Source: Halobacillus dabanensis
GTDB lineage: Bacteria > Bacillota > Bacilli > Bacillales > Halobacillaceae
Direction: 5' to 3'
Length of the DNA: 64,000 bases
Assembly (NCBI RefSeq): GCF_900114165.1
Contig: NZ_FOSB01000001.1
Span: 310,001 to 374,000 of the forward strand
Shown: one piece after another, positions 45,380 through 54,268 of the stretch
How positions within the stretch are numbered: position 1 is the first letter of the stretch
Layout: each line of letters opens with the position of its first letter
The notes under the pieces: model-generated
What the model was told of the DNA's origin: nothing
Seen by the model: the letters and a program-made list of their open reading frames with translations, nothing else
Databases searched by the model: none
Translations under genes and position numbers: made by a program

Positions 45380-45784
45380 GTGAGTGATAAGCAATTGTTG
45401 AATGTGACGGACGGATCGACATTAGGCAACATCGAGATTGCTCCTGAAGTAATTGAAGTGATCGCTGGTATCGCTGTTTCTGAAGTGGCAGGTGTCGCTT
45501 CTATGCGTGGTAACTTCGCTTCTGGCGTAGCGGAACGCCTCGGTAAGAAAAACCACGGCAAAGGGGTCAAAGTAGAATTGACAGATGATGGGATTTTGAT
45601 CGATGCGTACGTAGTCATGGATTATGGTATTTCAATTCCCGATACAGCACAAAAAATCCAGGACAACACAAGGCAAGCGCTTAAAAACATGACAGCACTG
45701 GAAATCAATGAAATCAATGTCCACATTGTTGGAGTCCAAATGGAGACAACTAAAGAGGAAGAATTGGAAACAGAAGAATATTAA
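45380..45784 (+). CDS. yqhY: Asp23/DUF322 family protein YqhY
   Basis: A 134-residue Asp23-family protein with 'EIAPEVIEVIAGIAVSEVAG' and 'VDYGISIPDTAQKIQDNTR'-type core text. In B. subtilis yqhY is always linked to accB-accC and its loss selects for mutations that lower acetyl-CoA carboxylase activity, so a control role on that enzyme is likely. GTG 45380 follows AAAGGAGTGG. The acidic C-terminus (EEEELETEEY-like) is common in the group. Confidence 0.92.
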   Translation: MSDKQLLNVTDGSTLGNIEIAPEVIEVIAGIAVSEVAGVASMRGNFASGVAERLGKKNHGKGVKVELTDDGILIDAYVVMDYGISIPDTAQKIQDNTRQALKNMTALEINEINVHIVGVQMETTKEEELETEEY

Positions 45785-45788
45785 AACT

Positions 45789-45822
45789 AATCAGAAAGGG
45801 GGTATCCCTTTCTGATTTTTTC
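45789..45822 (+). terminator. Terminator after yqhY
   Basis: AATCAGAAAGGG and CCCTTTCTGATT form a perfect 12-bp stem with a five-base loop and a T run. Confidence 0.92.
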
Positions 45823-45968
45823 TTGAACAAATAAAAAAGTAAAAGAGGGAAGGTATCGTAGGGAAATGATCAGTCCATTTAATTCATGATTAATGCTCTG
45901 ATCATAATGGCTTTTGTTCCATTAAAATGTTATTATTCTAACGGATATCACCTTAAAGGAGAATGAAC

Positions 45969-46346
45969 ATGAAACGACGCACAGCACGTGAGAAAGCCTT
46001 CCAGGCGCTTTTTCAAACGATTACGAATGAAATCGATACCGATGAGGCGATTGAGCACGTAGTCGAAGGAACGGAAGTAGACGACTTCTTATACGATTTA
46101 GTCCATGGGGTCATGCAAAAACGCGATGAATTGGACGAGTGGATTTCAGATCATTTAGATCACTGGACGATAAAGCGATTAGCCAAGGTCGAAAAGACAG
46201 TGCTGAGAATGGCTGCTTATGAAATGAAGTATAAGGAAGATGTTCCGACACAAGTAGCAATAAACGAAGCGATTGAGCTTGCCAAAATATTCGGAGAAGA
46301 AGAATCAGGCAAGTTTGTCAATGGCGTACTATCTAAAATGGTTTAA
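45969..46346 (+). CDS. nusB: Transcription antitermination factor NusB
   Basis: RNA-binding all-helical protein of rRNA antitermination complexes with NusE (S10). The 125 residues begin '[16 protein letters not shown]' with the Arg-rich RNA-binding face and end with '[26 protein letters not shown]', the strongest NusB signature. I prefer ATG 45969, seven bases behind AAAGGAG; ATG 45963 is too close. It begins the long housekeeping run to recN. Confidence 0.95.
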   Translation: MKRRTAREKAFQALFQTITNEIDTDEAIEHVVEGTEVDDFLYDLVHGVMQKRDELDEWISDHLDHWTIKRLAKVEKTVLRMAAYEMKYKEDVPTQVAINEAIELAKIFGEEESGKFVNGVLSKMV

Positions 46347-46369
46347 GTATTTACTAGGGGGAATGGGAA

Positions 46370-47221
46370 ATGTCAGCAGAAGTCATTTACGGAAAACAGC
46401 TCGCCGAGGATCTTCGTCAAGAAATGAAAGAGGAAGTAAGTGATTTACATCATAGAGGTATTCGACCGAAATTGGTTGTAGTGATTATCGGGGAAGATCC
46501 TGCTTCTATGTCCTACGTGAAAGGTAAGCAGCGTGCTTCGGAAAAAGTGGGGATGGACTCTGATTTAATCGAATTATCAGAAGATACATCAGAAAAAGAA
46601 CTTTTGGACTTGATCAGCCGCTTGAATAAGGATGAGAGTGTCCACGGTATCCTTGTTCAGTTACCAGTTCCTGATCATATTTCCGATCAAAAAATCATTG
46701 AAGCTATTGATCCAAGAAAAGATGTCGATGGTTTTCACCCAGAAAACGTCGGGAAAATGCTGACGGGACAAGACACCTTTTTCCCGTGCACCCCATATGG
46801 AATCCTTGTTATGCTAAACAGAGTTAATATTACGCTCGAGGGTAAGCATGTGGTGATCGTCGGCCGTAGTAATTTGGTCGGGAAGCCGGTGGGGCAACTA
46901 CTGCTTAACGAAAATGCGACCGTTACCCATTGTCACTCACGAACCAAAGACTTACAATCCCATACAAAAAAGGCGGATATCCTGATTGTTGCAGCAGGAA
47001 AACCTTCCCTTATAACGGGAGAGGATATTAAAGAAGGGGCTGTCGTCATTGATGTGGGTGTCAATCGAGTGGACGGTAAATTAACCGGAGATGTCGACTT
47101 TGAGTCAGCAAAAGAAGTAGCCTCTCATATCACACCTGTTCCTAAAGGGGTAGGTCCGATGACGATTACTATGCTTCTTCATAATACAATCAAAGCCGCC
47201 AAGCGTATTCATAACCAGTAA
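46370..47221 (+). CDS. folD: Methylenetetrahydrofolate dehydrogenase/cyclohydrolase
   Basis: Interconverts 5,10-methylene-, methenyl- and 10-formyl-THF with NADP. The 283 residues have the catalytic Lys in 'SYVKGKQRASEKVG', 'GILVQLPVPDH', 'PRKDVDGFHPENVG' and the nucleotide-binding 'VVIVGRSNLVGKPVGQLLL'. ATG 46370 follows AGGGGGAATGGG. It supplies the folate pool also used by the glycine cleavage system in this window. Confidence 0.97.
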   Translation: MSAEVIYGKQLAEDLRQEMKEEVSDLHHRGIRPKLVVVIIGEDPASMSYVKGKQRASEKVGMDSDLIELSEDTSEKELLDLISRLNKDESVHGILVQLPVPDHISDQKIIEAIDPRKDVDGFHPENVGKMLTGQDTFFPCTPYGILVMLNRVNITLEGKHVVIVGRSNLVGKPVGQLLLNENATVTHCHSRTKDLQSHTKKADILIVAAGKPSLITGEDIKEGAVVIDVGVNRVDGKLTGDVDFESAKEVASHITPVPKGVGPMTITMLLHNTIKAAKRIHNQ

Positions 47222-47233
47222 GGAGGTTCTAAA

Positions 47234-48586
47234 GTGCAGGATCAATATTTGACCGTTACGGCATTGACAAAATATATAAAACGTAAACTTTCCGGTGATC
47301 CTCACTTGAAATCAGTTTGGCTCCGTGCGGAAATATCCAATTTCAAACATCACAGCAGGGGCCATATGTACCTTTCATTAAAGGATGAACAGGCTAGAAT
47401 CCAAGCGGTAATGTTTGCTGGGAATAACCGTTCCTTAAAGTTCATTCCTGAGAATGGGATGAACGTGCTCGTCAAAGGGGAAGTCAACGTTTACGAACCG
47501 ATGGGGCAGTATCAGCTATACATCAAAGAGATGCAGCCGGATGGCATCGGCGCCCTGTATTTTGCTTTTGAGCAGTTGAAAGAGAAGCTCGAAAAAGAGG
47601 GGTTATTCGCTTTTGAACGCAAAAAACCTCTACCTACATATCCGAAACATGTCGGAGTTATAACTTCACCGACAGGGGCAGCTGTGCGTGATATTATGAC
47701 AACGATTCAAAGACGTTATCCTATCGTACCTGTGACAGTTTTGCCAGTGCTAGTACAAGGAGAAAAAGCAGCGGATTCGGTTGTGAGGGCAATAGAGTAT
47801 GCAAATGAGCACATGGATTTCGATGTATTGATTGTCGGCCGTGGCGGAGGTTCTATCGAGGATTTGTGGGGCTTCAATGAGGAAAAGGTGGCACGAGCGA
47901 TTGCGAACTCTGGCACACCTATTATTTCAGCGGTCGGACATGAAACAGACACGACCATAAGTGACTTTGTAGCAGATGTGAGAGCGGCAACCCCGTCGGG
48001 AGCAGCTGAGCTTGCTGTGCCGTCTATAGCAGAATTAAAAGAGCAGGTTCGAAACCTGGATCTACGCCTAGTACGAGTGATGAATGTTCAGAAGTCAGAA
48101 GCTATGCAAAAGCTGAATCGCATGAAAAAGTCCTATGCGTTTAAATATCCCGAACAGTTGATGCGTCAGAAAGAGCAGGATCTCGATAGAGTGCTTGAGC
48201 GTCTGACAAGGCAAATGAAAAATGTCCATTCAAACCGTAAAGAGCAGTGGACCAATATGGGGAAACGTCTGCGACAGCAGGGACCAGGAACGAAAATAAA
48301 GGATGGTTCTGATTCACTAGTCAAACAAACAATTCAGTTACAAAAAAGGTTTGAAAATCTTTTACAAAAGAAGAAAGAGCGGTTCCACACAAATATCGAT
48401 AAATTAACACTCGTGAATCCATTAGATATCATGAAACGGGGATATGCTATTCCTTTTGATGAAAAAGGAGATGTCGTCAAACGTGTTCATCATGTGGAAC
48501 GTGGAGATTCACTCTCACTTAAGGTGCAAGATGGAATGATCGCCTGCAAGGTGACCGCTGTAAAGGAGGATGAAGATGACGGATAA
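47234..48586 (+). CDS. xseA: Exodeoxyribonuclease VII large subunit
   Basis: Catalytic subunit of a single-strand DNA exonuclease used in repair. The 450-residue protein has an N-terminal OB fold (1-100, '[20 protein letters not shown]'), the catalytic domain with '[14 protein letters not shown]' and '[17 protein letters not shown]', '[17 protein letters not shown]', and a long coiled coil (about 255-390). GTG 47234 follows AAGGAGG. Its end overlaps xseB. Confidence 0.96.
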   Translation: MQDQYLTVTALTKYIKRKLSGDPHLKSVWLRAEISNFKHHSRGHMYLSLKDEQARIQAVMFAGNNRSLKFIPENGMNVLVKGEVNVYEPMGQYQLYIKEMQPDGIGALYFAFEQLKEKLEKEGLFAFERKKPLPTYPKHVGVITSPTGAAVRDIMTTIQRRYPIVPVTVLPVLVQGEKAADSVVRAIEYANEHMDFDVLIVGRGGGSIEDLWGFNEEKVARAIANSGTPIISAVGHETDTTISDFVADVRAATPSGAAELAVPSIAELKEQVRNLDLRLVRVMNVQKSEAMQKLNRMKKSYAFKYPEQLMRQKEQDLDRVLERLTRQMKNVHSNRKEQWTNMGKRLRQQGPGTKIKDGSDSLVKQTIQLQKRFENLLQKKKERFHTNIDKLTLVNPLDIMKRGYAIPFDEKGDVVKRVHHVERGDSLSLKVQDGMIACKVTAVKEDEDDG

Positions 48587-48812
48587 AAACACAGAAATCA
48601 GTTTTGAAGAAGCCATGAAGCAGTTGGAAGATATCGTTGAGAAGTTGGAAACAGGGGAAGTCCCTTTAGAAAAAGCTATCCAGTACTACCAAGAAGGTAT
48701 GAAACTCTCCAAGCTTTGCAGTGAAAAGCTGGGGAATGTGGAAAACCAGATGCAGCAGATTATGAACGAACATGGGGAACTCGAACCTTTCTCTGTACAG
48801 GAGGAAGAATGA
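48576..48812 (+). CDS. xseB: Exodeoxyribonuclease VII small subunit
   Basis: A 78-residue two-helix protein that coats the coiled coil of XseA. '[20 protein letters not shown]' then '[15 protein letters not shown]' is the family pattern. ATG 48576 lies six bases behind AAAGGAGG (an ATG at 48570 abuts it); it overlaps the xseA end by 11 bases. Confidence 0.95.
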   Translation: MTDKNTEISFEEAMKQLEDIVEKLETGEVPLEKAIQYYQEGMKLSKLCSEKLGNVENQMQQIMNEHGELEPFSVQEEE

Positions 48813-48815
48813 GTC

Positions 48816-49694
48816 GTGCAGTTATCGGAATATCTTATTGAAAAACGACAACTGATCAACAAGCAACTTCAACTATTCGTCCGTGATTACACGGTTCCAG
48901 GCAGATTGCAGGATTCGATTATGTATTCCATAGAAGCAGGAGGTAAGAGACTTCGTCCTGTATTGCTATTAGCCACAGCTAAAGCATTCGGAGCTTCTGA
49001 AGAGAAAGTGTTGGGAGTGGCCTCTGCTCTTGAAATGGTCCACACCTATTCGTTAATCCATGATGACCTTCCAGCGATGGATGATGATGATATGAGAAGA
49101 GGGTTGCCAACAAATCATAAACGCTTTGATGAGGCAACTGCAATTCTTGCTGGTGACGCTTTATTGGCACTGAGTTCACAAGTGATTGCAGAAGACGCTC
49201 ATTTAAATGATCGGGAGCGTGTCTTTTTAATAAGTGAGCTAACAAAGGCAAGTGGAGCCAGAGGCATGGTCGAAGGTCAAATGCAAGATATGCTAAGTGA
49301 AAATACACAAGTCAGTTTAGAAGTACTGGAAAGCATTCATAGGAATAAAACAGGCCAGCTATTAAAATTCTCCATTATGGCAGGTGCTTATCTTGGGAAT
49401 GCTTCAGAGGAAGCCTTGAGTGAGATGAAAGAAATGGCAGAAGCCCTGGGTCTTATTTTTCAAATACAGGATGATATCCTCGATGTAACAGGCGATTCGG
49501 AAGTGATCGGGAAGCCGGCTGGCAGTGATGAAGGAAACCATAAAAGCACATACCCCCAACTGCTCGGACTTGAAGGGGCTATCGATCAAAAAGAGAGATA
49601 TGTACAAATCGCCCTCCAGGCTTTAACAAAGGCAGGGGTGGAACAAACAAGGTTAGCCGAGTTGATTCAATATTTAAGTACCCGTGACCATTAA
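48816..49694 (+). CDS. ispA: Farnesyl diphosphate synthase (geranyltranstransferase)
   Basis: Builds geranyl and farnesyl diphosphate from IPP and DMAPP. The 292-residue prenyltransferase carries the first Asp-rich motif 'DDLPAMDDDD', the second 'DDILDVTGD', and 'GGKRLRP' for IPP binding. The start is GTG 48816, behind AGGAGGAA with rather long spacing. It precedes the OLE RNA gene; dxs, the first enzyme of the same isoprenoid route, lies after OLE and oapA. Confidence 0.96.
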   Translation: MQLSEYLIEKRQLINKQLQLFVRDYTVPGRLQDSIMYSIEAGGKRLRPVLLLATAKAFGASEEKVLGVASALEMVHTYSLIHDDLPAMDDDDMRRGLPTNHKRFDEATAILAGDALLALSSQVIAEDAHLNDRERVFLISELTKASGARGMVEGQMQDMLSENTQVSLEVLESIHRNKTGQLLKFSIMAGAYLGNASEEALSEMKEMAEALGLIFQIQDDILDVTGDSEVIGKPAGSDEGNHKSTYPQLLGLEGAIDQKERYVQIALQALTKAGVEQTRLAELIQYLSTRDH

Positions 49695-49709
49695 GGAAAT
49701 TCATTTCCA

Positions 49710-49738
49710 TTGAGTCACATGCCAAAATGTGATATATT
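49710..49738 (+). promoter_or_regulatory. Sigma-A-like promoter in front of OLE RNA
   Basis: TTGAGT and TATATT with an exact 17-bp spacer fit sigma-A closely (four of six and five of six consensus bases). The predicted start near 49745 would give an independent OLE transcript, in addition to read-through from the ispA side. Confidence 0.6.
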
Positions 49739-49744
49739 ATGATT

Positions 49745-50335
49745 ACAAAAGGAATGGTGCAGTATTCTAGTCGGCCCTCCGTTCCTGAAGGCGGGCCTAA
49801 AAATCCGCCAAAGGGCACATCGATGAAGTTCCTTGTGTCGGCTTGAGGCGCCCAGCCTTGGGTTGATGCTGGGAGTTAAGGTCGCAGGGCGATCCACAAA
49901 GGCATGTGGGCGTTGACCCTGCTTCCGCGGAGGCCCATTCTTGTAATGGTATCTGAGCCAGATGCCGTTATGAAATGGGGTATGAACCTGCAGTATATGG
50001 ATGAATTTCTATATGCGCAGCGTAGCCTGCCTTGAGTGGTTTTGAGGGGATTATAGTCATTGAACACCATGTGACTTCAGATGGCCACTGAGGCCCTGGT
50101 GCGTAAACTATATGAAATCAAGACTGCAAAAGAGGCTAAGGAACGGCCAAAGGCTGTCGGGGAAATCCCCTAGACTGTTCTATGGACATGGATTAGGAAT
50201 TATAGTGCGGACTAAGTGGCAATCTAGTCCAGTCACCGGAGACGGGGCTGAGGCGAGTTTAAAGGGGAACCGCCAGAGTGGTGACACTCGGTACTCGCCT
50301 GGGAAAACCTACTAGACCTAAGCCGCAATTTTTAC
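49745..50335 (+). ncRNA. ole: OLE RNA (ornate, large, extremophilic RNA)
   Basis: A roughly 590-nt GC-richer, non-coding stretch between ispA and oapA, dense in hairpins. Examples: GCAGGG (49884) with CCCTGC (49917) enclosing CCACA/TGTGG; CCCAGC with GCTGGG near 49851-49873; CCCATT with AATGGG around GGTATCT/AGATGCC (49933-49980); AGGCGAGT (50251) with ACTCGCCT (50293). The end sequences TCTAGT (49766) and ACTAGA (50311) can close the whole fold. The OLE class, described from extremophile Firmicutes including Bacillus halodurans, sits in this same gene order and binds OapA at the membrane. Exact ends are estimates; no strong terminator is seen at the 3' end. Confidence 0.88.
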
Positions 50336-50398
50336 TTAATACATGACCATTCCTTTCCTTACATATGATTTTATAAATTACTGATATAGAGGTTTGAA

Positions 50399-50998
50399 AT
50401 GGACAATAAATTTAAAAAATCCGTACAATTCAGTTTAAGTATTGCCGTTATCACATTCGTGTTAGCGGCTATTTTTTCAGTTATATCTTCTTCCGTTTTA
50501 AGTGGAGTTATATGGATTTTCGGCCTTGTTATCGTATTAATTATCGTTTTTACAGGGGTCGTATTTGATATGCTCGGTATCGCTGCCACTGCGGCAGCAG
50601 AACAACCATTTCATGCTATGGCTTCGGAAAAAGTGAAAGGCGCTAAAGAAGCGATTGCTATTGTCAGAAATGCAGACCGATTTGCAAGTTTCTGTAACGA
50701 CGTTATAGGGGATATATCTGGTATAGTTAGTGGGACGGCATCCGCCGTGGTTGTTATTCAACTGGCTAATTCTTTCGGCTACAGTGACGGTTCGACAATA
50801 CAGATTGTCATATCTGTAGTATTAACAAGCATTGTCGCAGCATTGACAGTCGGCGGAAAAGCACTGGGTAAGTTTCTGGCCATCAATAAATCTACGGATA
50901 TTATATTTTTCGCGGCTAAAATCATTGCATGGTTAGAAAATCGCCTGAAAGTAAGAATAGTAACAAGTGCACCGTCGTCCACTAAAAAATCAAGATAA
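50399..50998 (+). CDS. oapA: OapA, OLE-associated membrane protein
   Basis: A 199-residue membrane protein with four predicted helices: about 10-32, 36-60, 105-125 and 133-155. Between helices two and three is a conserved-looking basic/acidic loop, 'AEQPFHAMASEKVKGAKEAI' and 'NADRFASFCNDVIGDI'; the C-terminus is basic ('LENRLKVRIV', ends KKSR), fit for RNA contact. In B. halodurans the corresponding protein binds OLE RNA and places it at the membrane; the complex has been tied to tolerance of cold, short alcohols and magnesium stress. ATG 50399 follows AGAGGTTTG, about 60 bases after the RNA. Identity rests on position, size and topology. Confidence 0.87.
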   Translation: MDNKFKKSVQFSLSIAVITFVLAAIFSVISSSVLSGVIWIFGLVIVLIIVFTGVVFDMLGIAATAAAEQPFHAMASEKVKGAKEAIAIVRNADRFASFCNDVIGDISGIVSGTASAVVVIQLANSFGYSDGSTIQIVISVVLTSIVAALTVGGKALGKFLAINKSTDIIFFAAKIIAWLENRLKVRIVTSAPSSTKKSR

Positions 50999-51016
50999 AT
51001 ACAAGGGGGTCCTTTA

Positions 51017-52909
51017 ATGGATCTGTGTAAAATCAAAGACCCTTCGATCCTGAAGGATATGAATACAAATCAATTAGAAGAATTTGCAGAAGAAACGAGA
51101 CAATTTCTTATTGAAAATCTGGCAGCTACAGGTGGGCACCTCGGCGCTAACCTGGGAGTTGTCGAGCTTACTTTAGCTTTGCACAAAGTTTATAAAAGCC
51201 CGGAGGATCGCTTTCTTTGGGATGTAGGTCATCAATCATACATCCATAAAATATTGACCGGACGTGGAGGCCAATTTGATTCTCTTCGTCAATATAGAGG
51301 TTTATGCGGTTTCCCTAAGCGGGATGAGAGCGAACATGATGTATGGGAAACAGGGCACAGTTCGACCTCTTTATCAGCAGCAATGGGAATGGCAATTGCC
51401 CGTGATCTAAGAAAAGAAACCCATTCGATTTTACCGATTATTGGTGACGGTGCTTTGACAGGTGGTATGGCTCTGGAAGCATTGAACCATATCGGACATG
51501 AGAAAAAGAATGTAACCGTTATCCTTAACGACAATGAAATGTCGATCGCTAAAAATGTAGGTGCTCTCCATGGGGCATTAGGCCGCATGAGAAGTGCCGG
51601 TAAATATCACCGTGTTAAAGATGATTTAGAATGGATCCTTAAGAAGATTCCTGCAGTAGGAGGAAGAATTGCACAAGCTGCTGAGCGTCTTAAAGACAGT
51701 ATGAAATATTTCGTCGTTCCTGGAATGTTTTTTGAAGAACTAGGATTCACTTATTACGGTCCAGTGGATGGTCATGATTTCAACGACCTTCTTGAAAACC
51801 TGAATTATGCCAAAAAGACAGAGGGGCCTGTAATTGTTCACGTAATGACTCAGAAGGGGAAAGGTTACCATCCTGCTGAAACGGATGTGAAGGACAAATG
51901 GCATGGGGTTGGTCCGTATAAAATCGAGTCAGGTGAAAAAATCAAACCTGTAGATGCACCACCTGCCTGGAGTTCTGTTATAAGTGAATCTCTTCGCAAT
52001 GAGGCGAGAAAAGACACACGTATCGTTGCGGTTACCCCTGCAATGATCCTCGGGTCCAAATTAGAAAAGTTCGGGGAAGAATTCCCTGATCGATTATTCG
52101 ATGTAGGAATTGCTGAACAACATGCAACAACAATGTCAGCAGGACTAGCCACCCAAGGCATGAAACCATTTCTTGCGATCTATTCAACTTTCTTACAACG
52201 TGGGTATGATCAGGTTGTCCATGATGTGGCCAGACAAAAACTGAACGTTATTTTCGGTATTGACCGTGCGGGTCTTGTAGGTGCAGATGGGGAAACACAC
52301 CAAGGGGTATTCGATATTGCCTTTTTACGTTCTGTACCAAACATGATTATCACTATGCCGAAAGACGAAAATGAGGCACAGCATCTTGTGCATACAGCAG
52401 CTCAATATAATGACGGACCATTCGCGATTCGTTATCCACGAGGAAATGCTAAAGGTGTGAATACGGATAAGGCACCTTATACAATTCCTATTGGTAGTTG
52501 GGAAGTGTTGAAGGATGGCAAAGACGCTGTCATCCTTACATTTGGAACGACGCTCGATATGGCCTTAGAAGCTAGTGAACGGATGAAGAAAGAAGGACGT
52601 TCGGTACGTGTTATTAATGCAAGGTACATCAAGCCGCTGGACGATGGTATGTTGCATGACATCATGAAAGAAGGGTTGCCGATTCTTACCGTTGAAGAAG
52701 CAGTTTTGCAGGGTGGATTCGGCTCAAGTATACTTGAATTTGCAGAGGAACATGGATACTCTTCCCAATGGGTGAAACGAATGGGAATTCCTGACCGTTT
52801 CATTGAGCACGGAAGTGTAGACAAATTGTGGGAAGAAATTGGTTTAACACCAGATAATATGGTTCATCACCTGAAGCATATGGTGCCGACTAAACAGCAA
52901 AGGGCTTAA
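51017..52909 (+). CDS. dxs: 1-deoxy-D-xylulose-5-phosphate synthase
   Basis: First enzyme of the MEP isoprenoid pathway; condenses pyruvate and glyceraldehyde 3-phosphate with thiamine diphosphate. The 630 residues show '[16 protein letters not shown]', the ThDP motif '[18 protein letters not shown]' with '[10 protein letters not shown]', and transketolase-type '[17 protein letters not shown]' with the catalytic Glu. ATG 51017 follows AAGGGGGTCC, 18 bases after oapA. Confidence 0.97.
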   Translation: MDLCKIKDPSILKDMNTNQLEEFAEETRQFLIENLAATGGHLGANLGVVELTLALHKVYKSPEDRFLWDVGHQSYIHKILTGRGGQFDSLRQYRGLCGFPKRDESEHDVWETGHSSTSLSAAMGMAIARDLRKETHSILPIIGDGALTGGMALEALNHIGHEKKNVTVILNDNEMSIAKNVGALHGALGRMRSAGKYHRVKDDLEWILKKIPAVGGRIAQAAERLKDSMKYFVVPGMFFEELGFTYYGPVDGHDFNDLLENLNYAKKTEGPVIVHVMTQKGKGYHPAETDVKDKWHGVGPYKIESGEKIKPVDAPPAWSSVISESLRNEARKDTRIVAVTPAMILGSKLEKFGEEFPDRLFDVGIAEQHATTMSAGLATQGMKPFLAIYSTFLQRGYDQVVHDVARQKLNVIFGIDRAGLVGADGETHQGVFDIAFLRSVPNMIITMPKDENEAQHLVHTAAQYNDGPFAIRYPRGNAKGVNTDKAPYTIPIGSWEVLKDGKDAVILTFGTTLDMALEASERMKKEGRSVRVINARYIKPLDDGMLHDIMKEGLPILTVEEAVLQGGFGSSILEFAEEHGYSSQWVKRMGIPDRFIEHGSVDKLWEEIGLTPDNMVHHLKHMVPTKQQRA

Positions 52910-52914
52910 CGGAT

Positions 52915-53739
52915 ATGGGAAGAAAAATAAGACTAGACGTTTTACTTGTTGAAAAAGGGTATGTAGAAACACGGGAAAAAGCAAAGCGGACAATTATGGC
53001 AGGGTTGGTATTTCATAACCAGGTGCGTTTAGACAAGCCGGGTCAGAAAATAGACGAAGACACAGAACTAACCGTAAAAGGAAAGGCAATCCCATACGTA
53101 AGTCGTGGAGGCTTGAAACTTGAAAAAGCCTTGAACGTTTTCGATCTTTCAGTAGAGGACAAAATTATGGTCGATATTGGTTCTTCCACTGGGGGTTTCA
53201 CGGATTGTGCCTTGCAAAATGGAGCGAAGTTGAGTTATGCGATTGATGTCGGTTATAACCAGCTTGATTGGTCACTTCGTAACCACGAGCAAGTGGTTGT
53301 TATGGAACGGACGAACTTTCGTTATGTAACGAAAAGTGAACTGACAGAAGGCCAACCGCAATTTGCATCGATCGATGTTTCATTCATTTCATTAAAAATC
53401 ATCTTACCTGTTCTGGCGACCATCCTTGAGGAACAGGGAGATGTGATTGCTTTGATTAAACCTCAATTCGAAGCTGGTCGTGAGCAAGTAGGAAAAAAGG
53501 GAATTATCAAAGACCCTGAAATACATAAAGAGGTCGTTGAAACAATTCTTGATTTTGCAATGGATCACGGCTATTCTGTTTATGGACTCACTTTTTCTCC
53601 GATAACCGGTGGAGACGGAAATATTGAATTTCTCGTACACTTACGATTAACCACAGAAGGTAAAGGAGTAGTTTTAGACGGGATAAATATTGACACTGTC
53701 ATAAGTGAAGCGCATGAAGAGCATAGCAAAAACGCATAA
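52915..53739 (+). CDS. yqxC: TlyA-family rRNA 2'-O-methyltransferase (YqxC)
   Basis: A 274-residue protein with an N-terminal S4 RNA-binding domain (about 3-62) and an FtsJ-like methyltransferase domain. The SAM motif is '[15 protein letters not shown]', with '[13 protein letters not shown]' and '[17 protein letters not shown]' downstream, the TlyA pattern. TlyA proteins methylate rRNA cytidines; the bacillar enzyme is often labelled hemolysin-like. ATG 52915 lies five bases after dxs, with a weak binding site in the dxs end. Confidence 0.94.
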   Translation: MGRKIRLDVLLVEKGYVETREKAKRTIMAGLVFHNQVRLDKPGQKIDEDTELTVKGKAIPYVSRGGLKLEKALNVFDLSVEDKIMVDIGSSTGGFTDCALQNGAKLSYAIDVGYNQLDWSLRNHEQVVVMERTNFRYVTKSELTEGQPQFASIDVSFISLKIILPVLATILEEQGDVIALIKPQFEAGREQVGKKGIIKDPEIHKEVVETILDFAMDHGYSVYGLTFSPITGGDGNIEFLVHLRLTTEGKGVVLDGINIDTVISEAHEEHSKNA

Positions 53740-53745
53740 TGTACG

Positions 53746-53772
53746 TAAAAGGGCTTATGATAGGCCCTTTTC
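53746..53772 (+). terminator. Weak hairpin between yqxC and argR
   Basis: AAAAGGGC and GCCCTTTT (8 bp, nine-base loop) with only a short T-rich flank; may dampen but not stop transcription into argR. Confidence 0.5.
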
Positions 53773-53801
53773 TTATGGAAGGACTGAAACGGAGGATGGT
53801 C

Positions 53802-54251
53802 ATGAATAAAGGACAACGTCATATCAAAATCAGAGAATTGATTACGAATGACGATATTGAAACCCAGGATGAGTTAGTCGATCGTTTAAAGGGTATGGGC
53901 TATAATGTAACACAAGCCACTGTTTCCAGAGACATTAAAGAATTGCATCTTGTAAAAGTGCCGATGATGGACGGTCGTTATAAATACAGTTTACCTGCTG
54001 ATCAACGCTTCAATCCATTTGAGAAGCTGAAACGTCTGATGATGGATGCTTTCGTTAGTATAGATCGCGCTGGGCATTTTATTATATTGAAAACTCTTCC
54101 TGGGAACGCCAATGCTGTCGGTGCGCTTGTCGATAATTTAGAATGGGACGAAATAATGGGAACCATATGTGGTGATGATACATGTTTGATCATTTGCCGT
54201 AGTGCAGATCATACGGAAACGATAAGCGAGCAATTGCTCAATATGCTATAA
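53802..54251 (+). CDS. argR: Arginine repressor ArgR/AhrC
   Basis: Arginine-dependent hexameric regulator of arginine synthesis and breakdown. The 149 residues, same length as B. subtilis AhrC, comprise a winged helix (1-70; '[20 protein letters not shown]' is the recognition region) and a C-terminal arginine-binding domain with '[15 protein letters not shown]' and '[14 protein letters not shown]'. ATG 53802 follows GGAGGATGGTC; the upstream open frame overlaps yqxC by chance. Confidence 0.96.
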   Translation: MNKGQRHIKIRELITNDDIETQDELVDRLKGMGYNVTQATVSRDIKELHLVKVPMMDGRYKYSLPADQRFNPFEKLKRLMMDAFVSIDRAGHFIILKTLPGNANAVGALVDNLEWDEIMGTICGDDTCLIICRSADHTETISEQLLNML

Positions 54252-54268
54252 GCTGAGGTGGAAGTTTC

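Noticed and set aside
50112-50315. Open frame of 67 codons in the OLE region
   Set aside because: Arg/Gly-rich translation of structured RNA sequence, no binding site; the region fits OLE RNA.
49740-50335. Group II intron or other ribozyme as an explanation for the structured region
   Set aside because: No reverse-transcriptase frame and no recognisable domain V; the ispA-oapA-dxs context fits OLE far better.
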